A stretch of 20,347 bases of DNA from an uncultured Gemmatimonadota bacterium (GTDB lineage: Bacteria > Gemmatimonadota > Gemmatimonadetes > Gemmatimonadales > Gemmatimonadaceae): positions 1-20,347 of the forward strand of contig CAMLIT010000083.1 in NCBI GenBank assembly GCA_946480295.1. The letters run 5' to 3'. Below, piece after piece: positions 6,562 to 13,098 of this stretch. The stretch's first letter is position 1. Every line of letters starts with the position of its first letter. Under the pieces are notes generated by a model. It did not search any database and had not been told where the DNA came from. It saw only the letters and a list, made by a program, of their open reading frames with translations. A program made the translations under genes and the position numbers.

Positions 6562-7191
6562 CTACTGCACCGTCGCCGTGATCACCGGCTTGAACAGCAG
6601 CCCGTTCTGCCCGAGCGAGTTGCCGCGCATGACGAAGCTGCTGTCGACCTTGAAGTCCACCAGCACCTTCGTCGTGTCGTTCGCGCGCACCACGAGCGGC
6701 GACGCGAGGTTCACCTTCAGCCCGGAGCGCGACGCGCTCGGGAAGCTCACGTTCGGCGACGAGCTGTTCGTGAGCACGGTGCCGTCGTTCAGCGTCACGC
6801 TCGATCGCGACGGATCGATCACGAGGCGGAAGCCGCTGTAGCTGCCGGCGGCGAGCGCCGTGTCGCCGAGCGCCTTGCTGATCCCGTTCTGCAGCGCGAG
6901 CAGGTCGATCCCGACGTTGGGCGTGGCCACGGTGATCCAGCCGCCGGTGCCGGCGCTGTCGTCCGTGGCGCCCTGCGCGGCGGTCGTGGAATCGGCGGCG
7001 GCCTGGCGGGCGTCCACGCGCACGACGAACACGTCGACGCTGCGCACGGAGTCGGATGGGAAGGGTGCATCGGTGAGGCGGACGGCCATCACGCCGGTGC
7101 CGCTCGCCGTGGCGGCGTTGTCGCTGCCGCACGCGGCGAGCGCGCAGCTCAACGCCGCAGCGCCGAGGATGGCGATGGGACGAACGTACAT
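6562..7191 (-). CDS. DUF4382 domain lipoprotein
   Basis: This 209-residue protein carries a lipoprotein signal peptide with lipobox LAAC, the acylated cysteine being residue 21 from the chosen start. The mature part begins G-x-M-A-V-R-L-T-D-A-P and contains VRSVDVFVVRVDA, W-I-T-V…IDLLALQNG, and A-G-S-Y-S-G-F-R-L-V-I-D. These are the hallmarks of DUF4382, a beta-sandwich domain common in secreted proteins of Bacteroidetes, Gemmatimonadota and archaea. It ends in strands with the motif GLLFKPVITATVQ. The function is unknown; it is probably anchored in the outer or inner membrane facing the periplasm. Two ATGs stand in tandem (7194 and 7191). The second is better spaced (4 nt) from AGGAGG, so I start there. 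Confidence 0.85.
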   Translation of the reverse strand: MYVRPIAILGAAALSCALAACGSDNAATASGTGVMAVRLTDAPFPSDSVRSVDVFVVRVDARQAAADSTTAAQGATDDSAGTGGWITVATPNVGIDLLALQNGISKALGDTALAAGSYSGFRLVIDPSRSSVTLNDGTVLTNSSSPNVSFPSASRSGLKVNLASPLVVRANDTTKVLVDFKVDSSFVMRGNSLGQNGLLFKPVITATVQ

Positions 7192-7195
7192 CATT

Positions 7196-7201
7196 CCTCC
7201 T
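7196..7201 (-). promoter_or_regulatory. Ribosome binding site choosing between tandem ATGs
   Basis: AGGAGG on the minus strand is 1 nt from the ATG at 7194 but 4 nt from the ATG at 7191. Spacing favours 7191 as the real start of the DUF4382 lipoprotein. Confidence 0.65.
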
Positions 7202-7302
7202 GGGTGAGATCGAACGGCCGCGAGGACCGCAGCAACCGTTCCGCATACCGGTGACGACGCGCACGCGCGGCGCGTGATCCCGTGTGCTCGAGCCGGCGCG
7301 CG

Positions 7303-7335
7303 CTCAGCGCGTTCTCAGCGCGTTCTCAGCGCGCG
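7303..7335. repeat. 11-bp tandem repeat, nearly three copies
   Basis: CTCAGCGCGTT is repeated exactly at 7303-7313 and 7314-7324, and a third copy at 7325-7335 ends in CG instead of TT. It lies across the stop codon of the small frame at 7326-7487 and provides TGA triplets at 11-bp spacing on the minus strand. Confidence 0.8.
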
Positions 7336-7487
7336 AGCAGCGCGGCGGCGGTCATGGCGACACCGGCGAGCAGCGACCAGAGGGCGACGCGCACCGCCTG
7401 GATCCGCGCCTGACGACGCTCGGCGCTCGACAGTCCGTCGGGCGGCCCGAGCTCGGCCTCGCGCTCACCGAGCGCGGCGAGGACGAC
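7326..7487 (-). CDS. Possible small membrane-tail frame directly after an in-frame TGA
   Basis: Directly after the TGA that ends the 7488-7703 gene, the same frame stays open for 53 further codons with strong G/C third-position bias. It encodes a hydrophilic stretch rich in Glu and Arg and then a hydrophobic helix (VALWSLLAGVAMTAAALLA). There is no ATG, GTG or TTG before the basic helix; a CTG at 7433 or a GTG inside the helix are the only initiation options. It could be a separate mini-protein with a rare start, a tail lost from the upstream protein through a nonsense change, or a chance frame. I recognise no homologue. Confidence 0.3.
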   Translation of the reverse strand, partial: VVLAALGEREAELGPPDGLSSAERRQARIQAVRVALWSLLAGVAMTAAALLAR

Positions 7488-7703
7488 TCAGGTCTTCTCG
7501 CGCGCCTGGAACCAGCCGAGCGCGGCGAGGGTGAAGGGGACGAGGAGGACGAGGAACGCCGCGGTCGGCGCCTGACGAGCGCGCAGGAGGAGGAGCGCGG
7601 CGATCCCGACGACGAGCCAGACGACGCCGCCGATCGCGCGCCGGCGGCGCCCGCGCGCGCCGATGTTCGGCACGCACGCCGGCCCGGCCGCCGCTCCCGT
7701 CAC
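7488..7703 (-). CDS. Small two-helix membrane protein coupled to the O-antigen ligase gene
   Basis: GTG 7703 overlaps the TGA of the ligase gene as GTGA, the usual sign of translational coupling. The 71-residue product has a short head with C-V-P-N-I-G and a basic RGRRRR patch, then two hydrophobic segments (about 26-41, VVWLVVGIAALLLL; and about 48-66, AAFLVLLVPFTLAALGWF) joined by a short basic loop, and a charged tail ending AREKT. By the positive-inside rule the basic patch should be cytoplasmic. I recall similar short P-N-I-G proteins, but no name or function. Its position suggests a role beside surface-polysaccharide polymerisation. Confidence 0.6.
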   Translation of the reverse strand: MTGAAAGPACVPNIGARGRRRRAIGGVVWLVVGIAALLLLRARQAPTAAFLVLLVPFTLAALGWFQAREKT

Positions 7704-9310
7704 CGCGTGCGCACCCGCTCGCCGCACGCGGCGAGGAGCTGTCGCGGCTCCGGCGCGTGCGGGAAGAGCCCGTGCGCGCGGCGCGCGTGCGGGCGCGAGC
7801 GCGTGCAGCTGCCGCGCGACAGGTACGACTGCGCGAGGCGCACCTGCATGCGGTAGTCTCCCGGGTCGAGCAGCGACGCCTCCTCGAGCGTGGACAGGCG
7901 CGTCGCGTGGCTGTACAGGCGCATGGCGCCCATCTGCAGCCCGCTGTGCAGCACGGCGAGCGCGCCGAGCGTGCAGAGGACGATCGGCGCCCACTCGCGC
8001 GGGCCGCCCGCCACCGCCACCGGCGTCGCCTTCTTCGGCTCGGCGAGCGCACCGAAGAGCGTCCACGCGATCAGCGACGGCGCCGCGAGGAGGAGCACCG
8101 CGTCGAAGGCGCCGACCACGATCGTCGCGACCAGCGTCCCCCACAGCGTGAGGCCGCGGAAGAGCTGCTCGGGCGTGTACCCCCGCTTGACCTGCAGCAG
8201 CGCGTCCACGAGCAGCCCGAGGAGCAGGAGGACGAGCGCGGCGAAGGCGGGCACGCCGCGCTCGGCGAGGAACGCCATCATGTCGCTGCTCGGCCACGGG
8301 TTCGCCGTCATCCCCTCGCTGTCGAGCGACGGGTCGTTGCGCGACGCGTAGCGCGGATAGACGACCGACCAGTTCCCGGGGCCCACGCCGAGCAGCGGGT
8401 GCGCCTCGGTCATGTGCAGGGAGTTGGTGTACTGGATGAGCCGACCGTGCCCGCTTCCCTCCTTGTAGTTCACGACGCCGCGCACCGACTCGAGGTACGG
8501 CGACTCGCTGCGCCACTCGAGGGTGTTGGGGAGGAAGACGGCGAGCAGCACCGAGACGGCGGAGACGATGGCGACGAGCAGCGCGCGCCGGCCGACCCCC
8601 TGGCCGCGCCACCGCGAGCGCAGCATCAGCGCGAGCAGCGCCACCGGGCCGAGCGACACCGCCACGGCGAGCCACGCCGCGCGGCTGCGCGAGAGCACGA
8701 GCGCGGCCGACACGACGCCGATCTCGATCGCGCCGAACAGCGCGCCGACGCCGCGCCGCGCCGTCAGCGCGCAGTACAGCAGCACGGGGAGCCCGATCGC
8801 GCAGACGTGCGCGACGAAGTTCCGGTTGCCGAAGGTGCCGCCGGGCGCGCGATTGAGGCTGAAGTACGGCGACGCGACGCCGTAGGTCTGGAGGAGCGCC
8901 GTCACGGCGCCGATCGTGGCGGCGAACCCCGCGGCGAGGAGCACCGAGCGCGTGAGACCGTAGCGGCCGAGCGCCCGGCCGACCCAGAACAGCGCGGCGC
9001 CCGAGAGCGTGACGGCGAGCGCCCGTCCGGCGAGCCACCAGTTCGTGGCGAAGAGCGCGGAGACGCCGCTGAGCACCAGGTACGCGGCGAGGAGGAAGTC
9101 CAGGGGCGCGAGCGCGAGCCGCTTCCGGCCGACGAGGCAGGCGAGCGCCGCGATCAGCGCCGTGGCATGCAGCGCGAGCTCCTTCGGGACGAAGAACCGG
9201 TCGAGGTCGAACGCCTTGTATGGGAGGGCGACGAGGACGACGGCCAGCGCGCCGAGCTGCACGACTCGGAGTGCGACGCGGTCGCCGCGGGGCGGGGTGG
9301 CGGGCGACAT
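7700..9310 (-). CDS. O-antigen ligase/Wzy-type polysaccharide membrane protein
   Basis: This 536-residue integral membrane protein has about 11-12 hydrophobic segments from residue 15 to about 465. A large loop between them holds SGHGRLIQYTNSLHM and then HPLLGVGPGNW, the signature of the Wzy_C/WaaL superfamily, at about residues 290-330. Such proteins transfer or polymerise undecaprenyl-linked sugar chains, or glycosylate pilins, on the outer face of the cytoplasmic membrane. The tail (about 475-536) is soluble with a TPR-like stretch (LDPGDYRMQVRLAQSYL), as in other long members. The ATG at 9310 was preferred to one 33 codons upstream because the extra residues are polar and unlike a membrane start. 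It is followed by the coupled gene at 7703; no glycosyltransferase genes are nearby, so the substrate is unknown. Confidence 0.85.
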   Translation of the reverse strand: MSPATPPRGDRVALRVVQLGALAVVLVALPYKAFDLDRFFVPKELALHATALIAALACLVGRKRLALAPLDFLLAAYLVLSGVSALFATNWWLAGRALAVTLSGAALFWVGRALGRYGLTRSVLLAAGFAATIGAVTALLQTYGVASPYFSLNRAPGGTFGNRNFVAHVCAIGLPVLLYCALTARRGVGALFGAIEIGVVSAALVLSRSRAAWLAVAVSLGPVALLALMLRSRWRGQGVGRRALLVAIVSAVSVLLAVFLPNTLEWRSESPYLESVRGVVNYKEGSGHGRLIQYTNSLHMTEAHPLLGVGPGNWSVVYPRYASRNDPSLDSEGMTANPWPSSDMMAFLAERGVPAFAALVLLLLGLLVDALLQVKRGYTPEQLFRGLTLWGTLVATIVVGAFDAVLLLAAPSLIAWTLFGALAEPKKATPVAVAGGPREWAPIVLCTLGALAVLHSGLQMGAMRLYSHATRLSTLEEASLLDPGDYRMQVRLAQSYLSRGSCTRSRPHARRAHGLFPHAPEPRQLLAACGERVRTR

Positions 9311-9368
9311 GGGTGGCTGAATGAAAGCGTCGCCCCCGTTCCCGCGCCAGCCTTGCCCCGCGCGCGAC

Positions 9369-9402
9369 TTGGAACTTCCCGTGTCCGCCGCTAGTCTATG
9401 AT
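9369..9402 (+). promoter_or_regulatory. Putative promoter of the DUF411 gene
   Basis: TTGGAA (9369-9374) with TAGTCT (9392-9397) at 17 bp is one possible pair. The overlapping TATGAT (9397-9402) is a better -10 but has only a poor -35 (TTCCCG, 15 bp). Either would start transcription about 20 nt before ATG 9427. Confidence 0.4.
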
Positions 9403-9426
9403 CCGACACCCCTTCCCGGATGCGCC

Positions 9427-9882
9427 ATGTATTCCCGTCGCGAATGGCTCCGCCTCTCGCTCACCGGTGCCGCTGCCGCTCTCGTCACCCGTTCGACGCC
9501 GGCGCTCGCCCTTCCCGCGGCGCAGATCACGGTGTACAAGAGTCCCACCTGCGGCTGTTGCAAGAAGTGGGTCGAACACCTGCGGAAGAACGGCTTCACG
9601 GTCGCCGTCCGGGACATGAATGACCTGAGCGAGATCAAGGCCTCGCTCGGCGTCCCGCAGGCGCTGCAGTCCTGCCACACCGCGGTCCTCGGCGGCTACG
9701 TGATCGAGGGGCACGTGCCGGCGGACGTCATCCGGAAGCTCCAGAAGGAGCGGCCGAAGATCGCCGGGCTCGCGGTGCCCGGGATGCCGAACGATGCGCC
9801 GGGGATGGACGGCGCCGGGAACGGCTACCAGGTCATCGCCTTCGACCGGAACGGCAAGACGAGCGTCTACGCGAGCCGTTGA
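9427..9882 (+). CDS. Tat-exported DUF411 metal-binding protein
   Basis: This 151-residue protein begins S-R-R-E-W-L-R-L, a twin-arginine motif, followed by a hydrophobic Ala-rich stretch and a likely cleavage site near residue 28-32. The mature domain matches DUF411: VYKSPTCGCCKKWVEHLRKNGF with C42, C44 and C45, then SCHTA (C83-H84), GGYVIEGHVPADVI (H96), and the Pro-rich GLAVPGMPNDAPGM loop. These Cys, His and Met residues are a likely copper or other soft-metal site; the family is found near copper-resistance and oxidase genes. The end is beta-rich (Y-Q-V-I-A-F-D-R-N-G). It is first in a two-gene unit, its TGA overlapping the TTG start of the next gene. Its exact role (chaperone, scavenger or sensor) is not established. 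Confidence 0.88.
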   Translation: MYSRREWLRLSLTGAAAALVTRSTPALALPAAQITVYKSPTCGCCKKWVEHLRKNGFTVAVRDMNDLSEIKASLGVPQALQSCHTAVLGGYVIEGHVPADVIRKLQKERPKIAGLAVPGMPNDAPGMDGAGNGYQVIAFDRNGKTSVYASR

Positions 9883-10802
9883 CGTCGCGCGGTCGGCGCC
9901 TTCGCGCTGGAATCACGGGCCTCGCCACCCTCGCCGCGCTCGCGGCCTGCGGTGACGGGGGCCGCGTCCTCACCGGGCCGCCGCCCGGGCCCTCCAGCCC
10001 CGCCTTCCCGGGGTTCGACATCGCCGTCTACCCCGGCGACGCCACCATGCAGGCGTGGCTGCCGCCAGCGACGCCGTACCGCTGGGTCGGGTTCTACCTC
10101 GCCGCGCCCTGCCACCGCGACACCTCGTTTCACGGCAAGCGCCCCGTCCTCTACGCGATGGGCTGGGGGACCGCCGCGATCTACGTGGGCCAGCAGACCT
10201 GGGAGGGCGTTCCCGACGTCGCGTCGCTCGTGCGGGCGCTCGCCGAAGCGCTCCTCGAGTCGGGGCTGACGCCGGCGAGCGTGCCGAGCGAGGCGACCAC
10301 GGTCACCTGCTCGCGGACCCTGCTCTCGGCGGCGCAGGGGAGCAGCGAGGCCGCCGACGCGGTCGCGCAGGCGGCCGGCGAGGGCTTCCCGCCGGGCAGC
10401 GCCGTCTTCCTCGACGTCGAGTACATGAGCACGATCACGCAGCCGATGCTCGACTACTTCGGCGCGTGGATCGCCGGCGTGCTGGCGGACGGCCGCTACC
10501 GCCCCGCCGTGTACTGCGCCAGGTCGAACGCGGAGGCGCTGCACGCGGCCGCGCAGGCGGCGTACGCGGCGCGGAAGGCGCCGGGGGCGCCGGACTTCTG
10601 GATCGAGAGCACCACCGGCTTCGATCTCCAGCGCAGCCGGCCGGCGGACGTCGGCTACGACTTCGCCCGCGTGTGGCAGGGGGTGCTCGACGCGCCGCGC
10701 ACCCATGCGGGCATCACCCTCACGGTGGACGAGGACGTGGCGGCGAGCAGCTCCCCGTCCGATCCCTCGGGGGCGCAGGCCGCCCTCGTCCCGCCGCGGT
10801 AG
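9879..10802 (+). CDS. Lipoprotein with Rv2525c-like glycoside-hydrolase fold (DUF1906)
   Basis: The gene starts with TTG overlapping the DUF411 stop codon as TTGA, so it is likely to be translationally coupled. The 307-residue product has a lipoprotein signal with lipobox LAAC (Cys24) and a Gly/Pro linker. A domain from about residue 45 follows, starting G-F-D-I-A-V-Y-P-G and then YRWVGFYLAAPC, GKRPVLYAMGWGTAAIYVGQQ, and FLDVEY near residue 185. The central V-D/F-x-Y and Y-C-A-R-S strands fit a TIM-barrel glycoside-hydrolase-like fold, as in Mycobacterium Rv2525c. The acidic residues of FLDVEY correspond to where GH25-like catalysis would occur. A cell-wall or carbohydrate substrate is inferred, not shown. 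The in-frame context and lipobox support this start, although TTG is rare. Confidence 0.8.
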   Translation: MTSRGRRLRAGITGLATLAALAACGDGGRVLTGPPPGPSSPAFPGFDIAVYPGDATMQAWLPPATPYRWVGFYLAAPCHRDTSFHGKRPVLYAMGWGTAAIYVGQQTWEGVPDVASLVRALAEALLESGLTPASVPSEATTVTCSRTLLSAAQGSSEAADAVAQAAGEGFPPGSAVFLDVEYMSTITQPMLDYFGAWIAGVLADGRYRPAVYCARSNAEALHAAAQAAYAARKAPGAPDFWIESTTGFDLQRSRPADVGYDFARVWQGVLDAPRTHAGITLTVDEDVAASSSPSDPSGAQAALVPPR

Positions 10803-10941
10803 CGAGGCGCACGGCGCCCTTCTTGCCCCGCGATGGTGGATTTCGTGGCCACCACCAGCGGCCTCGGGGGTAGCACCGGAGCGGCGGCGCAGGCACCATT
10901 ACGCCGCCAGCGCACGAATTCTTCTCCAGCACTTCGAACCC

Positions 10942-12915
10942 ATGCACACTTCGTCCCGTACGTTCCTCGCGATCGTGGCGCTCGCCGCGACCGCGCGCCT
11001 CGCGTCGGCCCAGGGGAGGCAGTCGCGCACGTCCACGCCGGACTCCGACCAGGCCGTGGGCGACACGTCGATGTTCGCCCCCCTCCAGATCTTCCCGGCG
11101 CCAAACGAGTTCCGCATGGCGTCCGGCGCCCCCGGGCCGCGGTACTTCCAGCAGCGCGCCGACTACGACATCAAGGCCACGCTGGACACGGGCACGAAGA
11201 TGCTGCGCGGCGAGTACACGCTGCGCTACACGAACAACTCGCCCGACACGCTCACCTTCATCTGGATGCAGGTCGAGCAGAACGCGTTCACGAACAACTC
11301 GCTCAACTCCTTCGTCTTCCCGCCGGAATCGCGCTTCGGCGCGCGCGGGTTCGAGGGGGGCGACGTCATCGACCGCTTCGAGGAGGTGCCGGCGGGGCGC
11401 TCCGGGCGCGGCACGGCGCTCAAGATGCGCACCGAGGGGACGGTGATGAAGGTGGACCTGGCCGAGCCCCTCGCCCCGGGGAAGACCGCCACCTTCGACG
11501 TCGCCTGGCACTTCCTCATCCCCGAGCACGGCGCCGACCGCATGGGGCGGGACGGCCCGCTGTTCGAGCTCGCGCAGTGGTACCCGCGCGTCTGCGTGTA
11601 CGACGACGTGCGCGGCTGGAACACCGAGCCGTACCTCGGCCAGGGCGAGTTCTACCTCGAGTACGGCGACTTCGCCTACGAGGTCACCGTGCCCGCGGGG
11701 TACATCGTCGCCGGCACCGGGACGCTGGACAACGCGCGCGACGTGCTGACGTCGACGGAGATCGCGCGGCTCGGCCAGGCGGCGAAGTCCGCCACGCCGG
11801 TGCACATCGTCACCCTCGCCGAGATCCAGAGCGGCGCGGCGCGGCCGCGGCGGACGGGCACCATGACCTGGAAGTTCCACGCGCACAACGTGCGCGACGT
11901 GGCGTGGGCCGCCTCCCCCGAGTACCTGTGGGACGCGTCGAGCTGGAACGGGATCCTCGCCCAGGCCTACTACCGGCCGAGCGCCATCGACCCGTGGAGC
12001 GACGCGGCCGACGAGGCGCGCATGTCGATCATGGAGTACTCCGAGCGCTGGTTCCCGTACCCGTATCCGCAGATCTCCGCCGTCGAGGGACCGATCAGCG
12101 GGATGGAGTACCCGATGCTCGCGATGGAGGCGAAGAGCCAGGACAAGTACGACCTGTACAACGTCGTGACGCACGAGATCGGGCACAACTGGTTCCCGAT
12201 GATCGTCGGCTCGAACGAGCGCACGCACTTCTGGCAGGACGAGGGCTTCAACACCTTCATCAACACCTTCTCCGAGGCGCGGCGCTACCCGGAGCGCGGG
12301 AACCAGCTCCAGCGCGCGGCGCAGCAGCGGCAGGAGATCGAGCAGGTGCAGGACGCGAACGTCGACCTGCCGATCGACATCCCCGCCGACCGCATCGATC
12401 CCCGGCTCCTCGGCGCGATCGAGTACGACAAGCCGAGCGTGGGGCTCCAGCTCCTGCGGCAGGAGATCCTCGGCCCCGCGGCGTTCGACGACGCCTTCCG
12501 CACGTACATCAAGCGGTGGGCGTTCAAGCACCCGACGCCGGCCGACTTCTTCCGCACGATGAACGACGTGAGCGGGAAGCAGCTCGACTGGTTCTGGCGC
12601 GAGTGGTTCGAGGAATCGGTGAAGTTCGACCAGGCGGTGGACACCGTGGCGACGAAGCAGGAGGGGGACACGCTCTTCGTCGGCGTCGCGTACGGGAACC
12701 GTGCGCCCGGGATCGAGCCGATCCGCGCCCGCTTCACCTTCTCCGACGGGTCGACGCAGGAGTACGACTACCCGGCGATGGTCTGGAGCACGAACACCCG
12801 CCGCTACATCCGCGAGTACGCGTTCGCCGGGAAGCGGCTGACGAAGATCGAGCTCGACCCGGACCACCGTCTGATGGACGACGATCGGGGGAATAACTCG
12901 TACACGGTGAGGTAG
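10942..12915 (+). CDS. Secreted M1-family zinc metallopeptidase
   Basis: This 657-residue protein begins with a signal peptide (about 1-24, ending ASAQ) and a disordered Ser/Thr-rich linker. The amino-terminal beta-saddle holds WMQVEQNAFTNN. The catalytic domain has GMEYP (387-391), the variant of the aminopeptidase G-x-M-E-N motif, followed by HEIGHNW with H411, E412, H415 and then E434 in WQDEGF. This is HExxH-x18-E, the standard M1 zinc site. The carboxyl part (ISVE-like helical and beta segments to 657) is as in M1 proteins of 600-700 residues. It probably removes amino-terminal residues from peptides in the periplasm. The long linker and GMEYP type are usual in Bacteroidota and Gemmatimonadota. 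It stands alone after a 139-bp gap with no obvious promoter or Shine-Dalgarno. Confidence 0.93.
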   Translation: MHTSSRTFLAIVALAATARLASAQGRQSRTSTPDSDQAVGDTSMFAPLQIFPAPNEFRMASGAPGPRYFQQRADYDIKATLDTGTKMLRGEYTLRYTNNSPDTLTFIWMQVEQNAFTNNSLNSFVFPPESRFGARGFEGGDVIDRFEEVPAGRSGRGTALKMRTEGTVMKVDLAEPLAPGKTATFDVAWHFLIPEHGADRMGRDGPLFELAQWYPRVCVYDDVRGWNTEPYLGQGEFYLEYGDFAYEVTVPAGYIVAGTGTLDNARDVLTSTEIARLGQAAKSATPVHIVTLAEIQSGAARPRRTGTMTWKFHAHNVRDVAWAASPEYLWDASSWNGILAQAYYRPSAIDPWSDAADEARMSIMEYSERWFPYPYPQISAVEGPISGMEYPMLAMEAKSQDKYDLYNVVTHEIGHNWFPMIVGSNERTHFWQDEGFNTFINTFSEARRYPERGNQLQRAAQQRQEIEQVQDANVDLPIDIPADRIDPRLLGAIEYDKPSVGLQLLRQEILGPAAFDDAFRTYIKRWAFKHPTPADFFRTMNDVSGKQLDWFWREWFEESVKFDQAVDTVATKQEGDTLFVGVAYGNRAPGIEPIRARFTFSDGSTQEYDYPAMVWSTNTRRYIREYAFAGKRLTKIELDPDHRLMDDDRGNNSYTVR

Positions 12916-12916
12916 G

Positions 12917-13070
12917 GGGGCGAGGGGCGAGCGGCGAGGGAGCTCGCTAGTGAGTCAGGAACCAGGAACTAGTCACGCCGTCACTAGTTCCTAGTTCCTA
13001 GTTCCTAGTTCCTACTTCCTAGTTCCTGGTTCCTGGTTCCTGGTTCCTGTTGTTGCTCGCCCCTCGCCCC
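12917..13070. repeat. Nested inverted repeat around a 7-bp microsatellite
   Basis: The outer arms are GGGGCGAGGGGCGAGC (12917-12932) and its perfect reverse complement at 13055-13070, 16 of 16. The inner arm CAGGAACCAGGAACTAG (12956-12972) has a perfect 17-bp complement at 13019-13035, and AGGAACTAGT (12964-12973) also pairs with 12983-12992 around a 9-nt loop. All lie between the M1 peptidase and ppk genes, with no coding content. The element can fold into alternative hairpins. Confidence 0.8.
12985..13047. repeat. Microsatellite of nine 7-bp units
   Basis: Units run TAGTTCC four times, TACTTCC once, TAGTTCC once, then TGGTTCC three times, without spacers. The block is visibly AT-richer than its surroundings. 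Such 7-bp arrays change length by slippage. This one ends about 50 bp before the ppk start. Confidence 0.9.
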
Positions 13071-13098
13071 TCGACCCTCCCCCCTGTAAGTTCGCCGC

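Noticed and set aside
6281..6841. Plus-strand frame of 186 codons across the non-coding gap
   Set aside because: Third-position bias is absent in the gap and the right half is antisense to the DUF4382 gene.
7757..9394. Long plus-strand frame (545 codons) opposite the O-antigen ligase
   Set aside because: Arg/Glu/His-rich antisense product; the minus strand shows regular membrane helices and the Wzy_C motif.
12172..12243. Unusual M1 peptidase active site (GMEYP instead of GAMEN)
   Set aside because: To my knowledge this is a common variant in bacterial secreted M1 peptidases, so it is not a finding.
10720..12867. Long open frame on the minus strand opposite the M1 peptidase (715 codons)
   Set aside because: Antisense shadow: no domain pattern, while the plus strand has a complete zinc-protease site.
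12985..13047. CRISPR-like array of short repeats
   Set aside because: The 7-bp units are contiguous with no spacers, so this is a microsatellite and not a CRISPR array.
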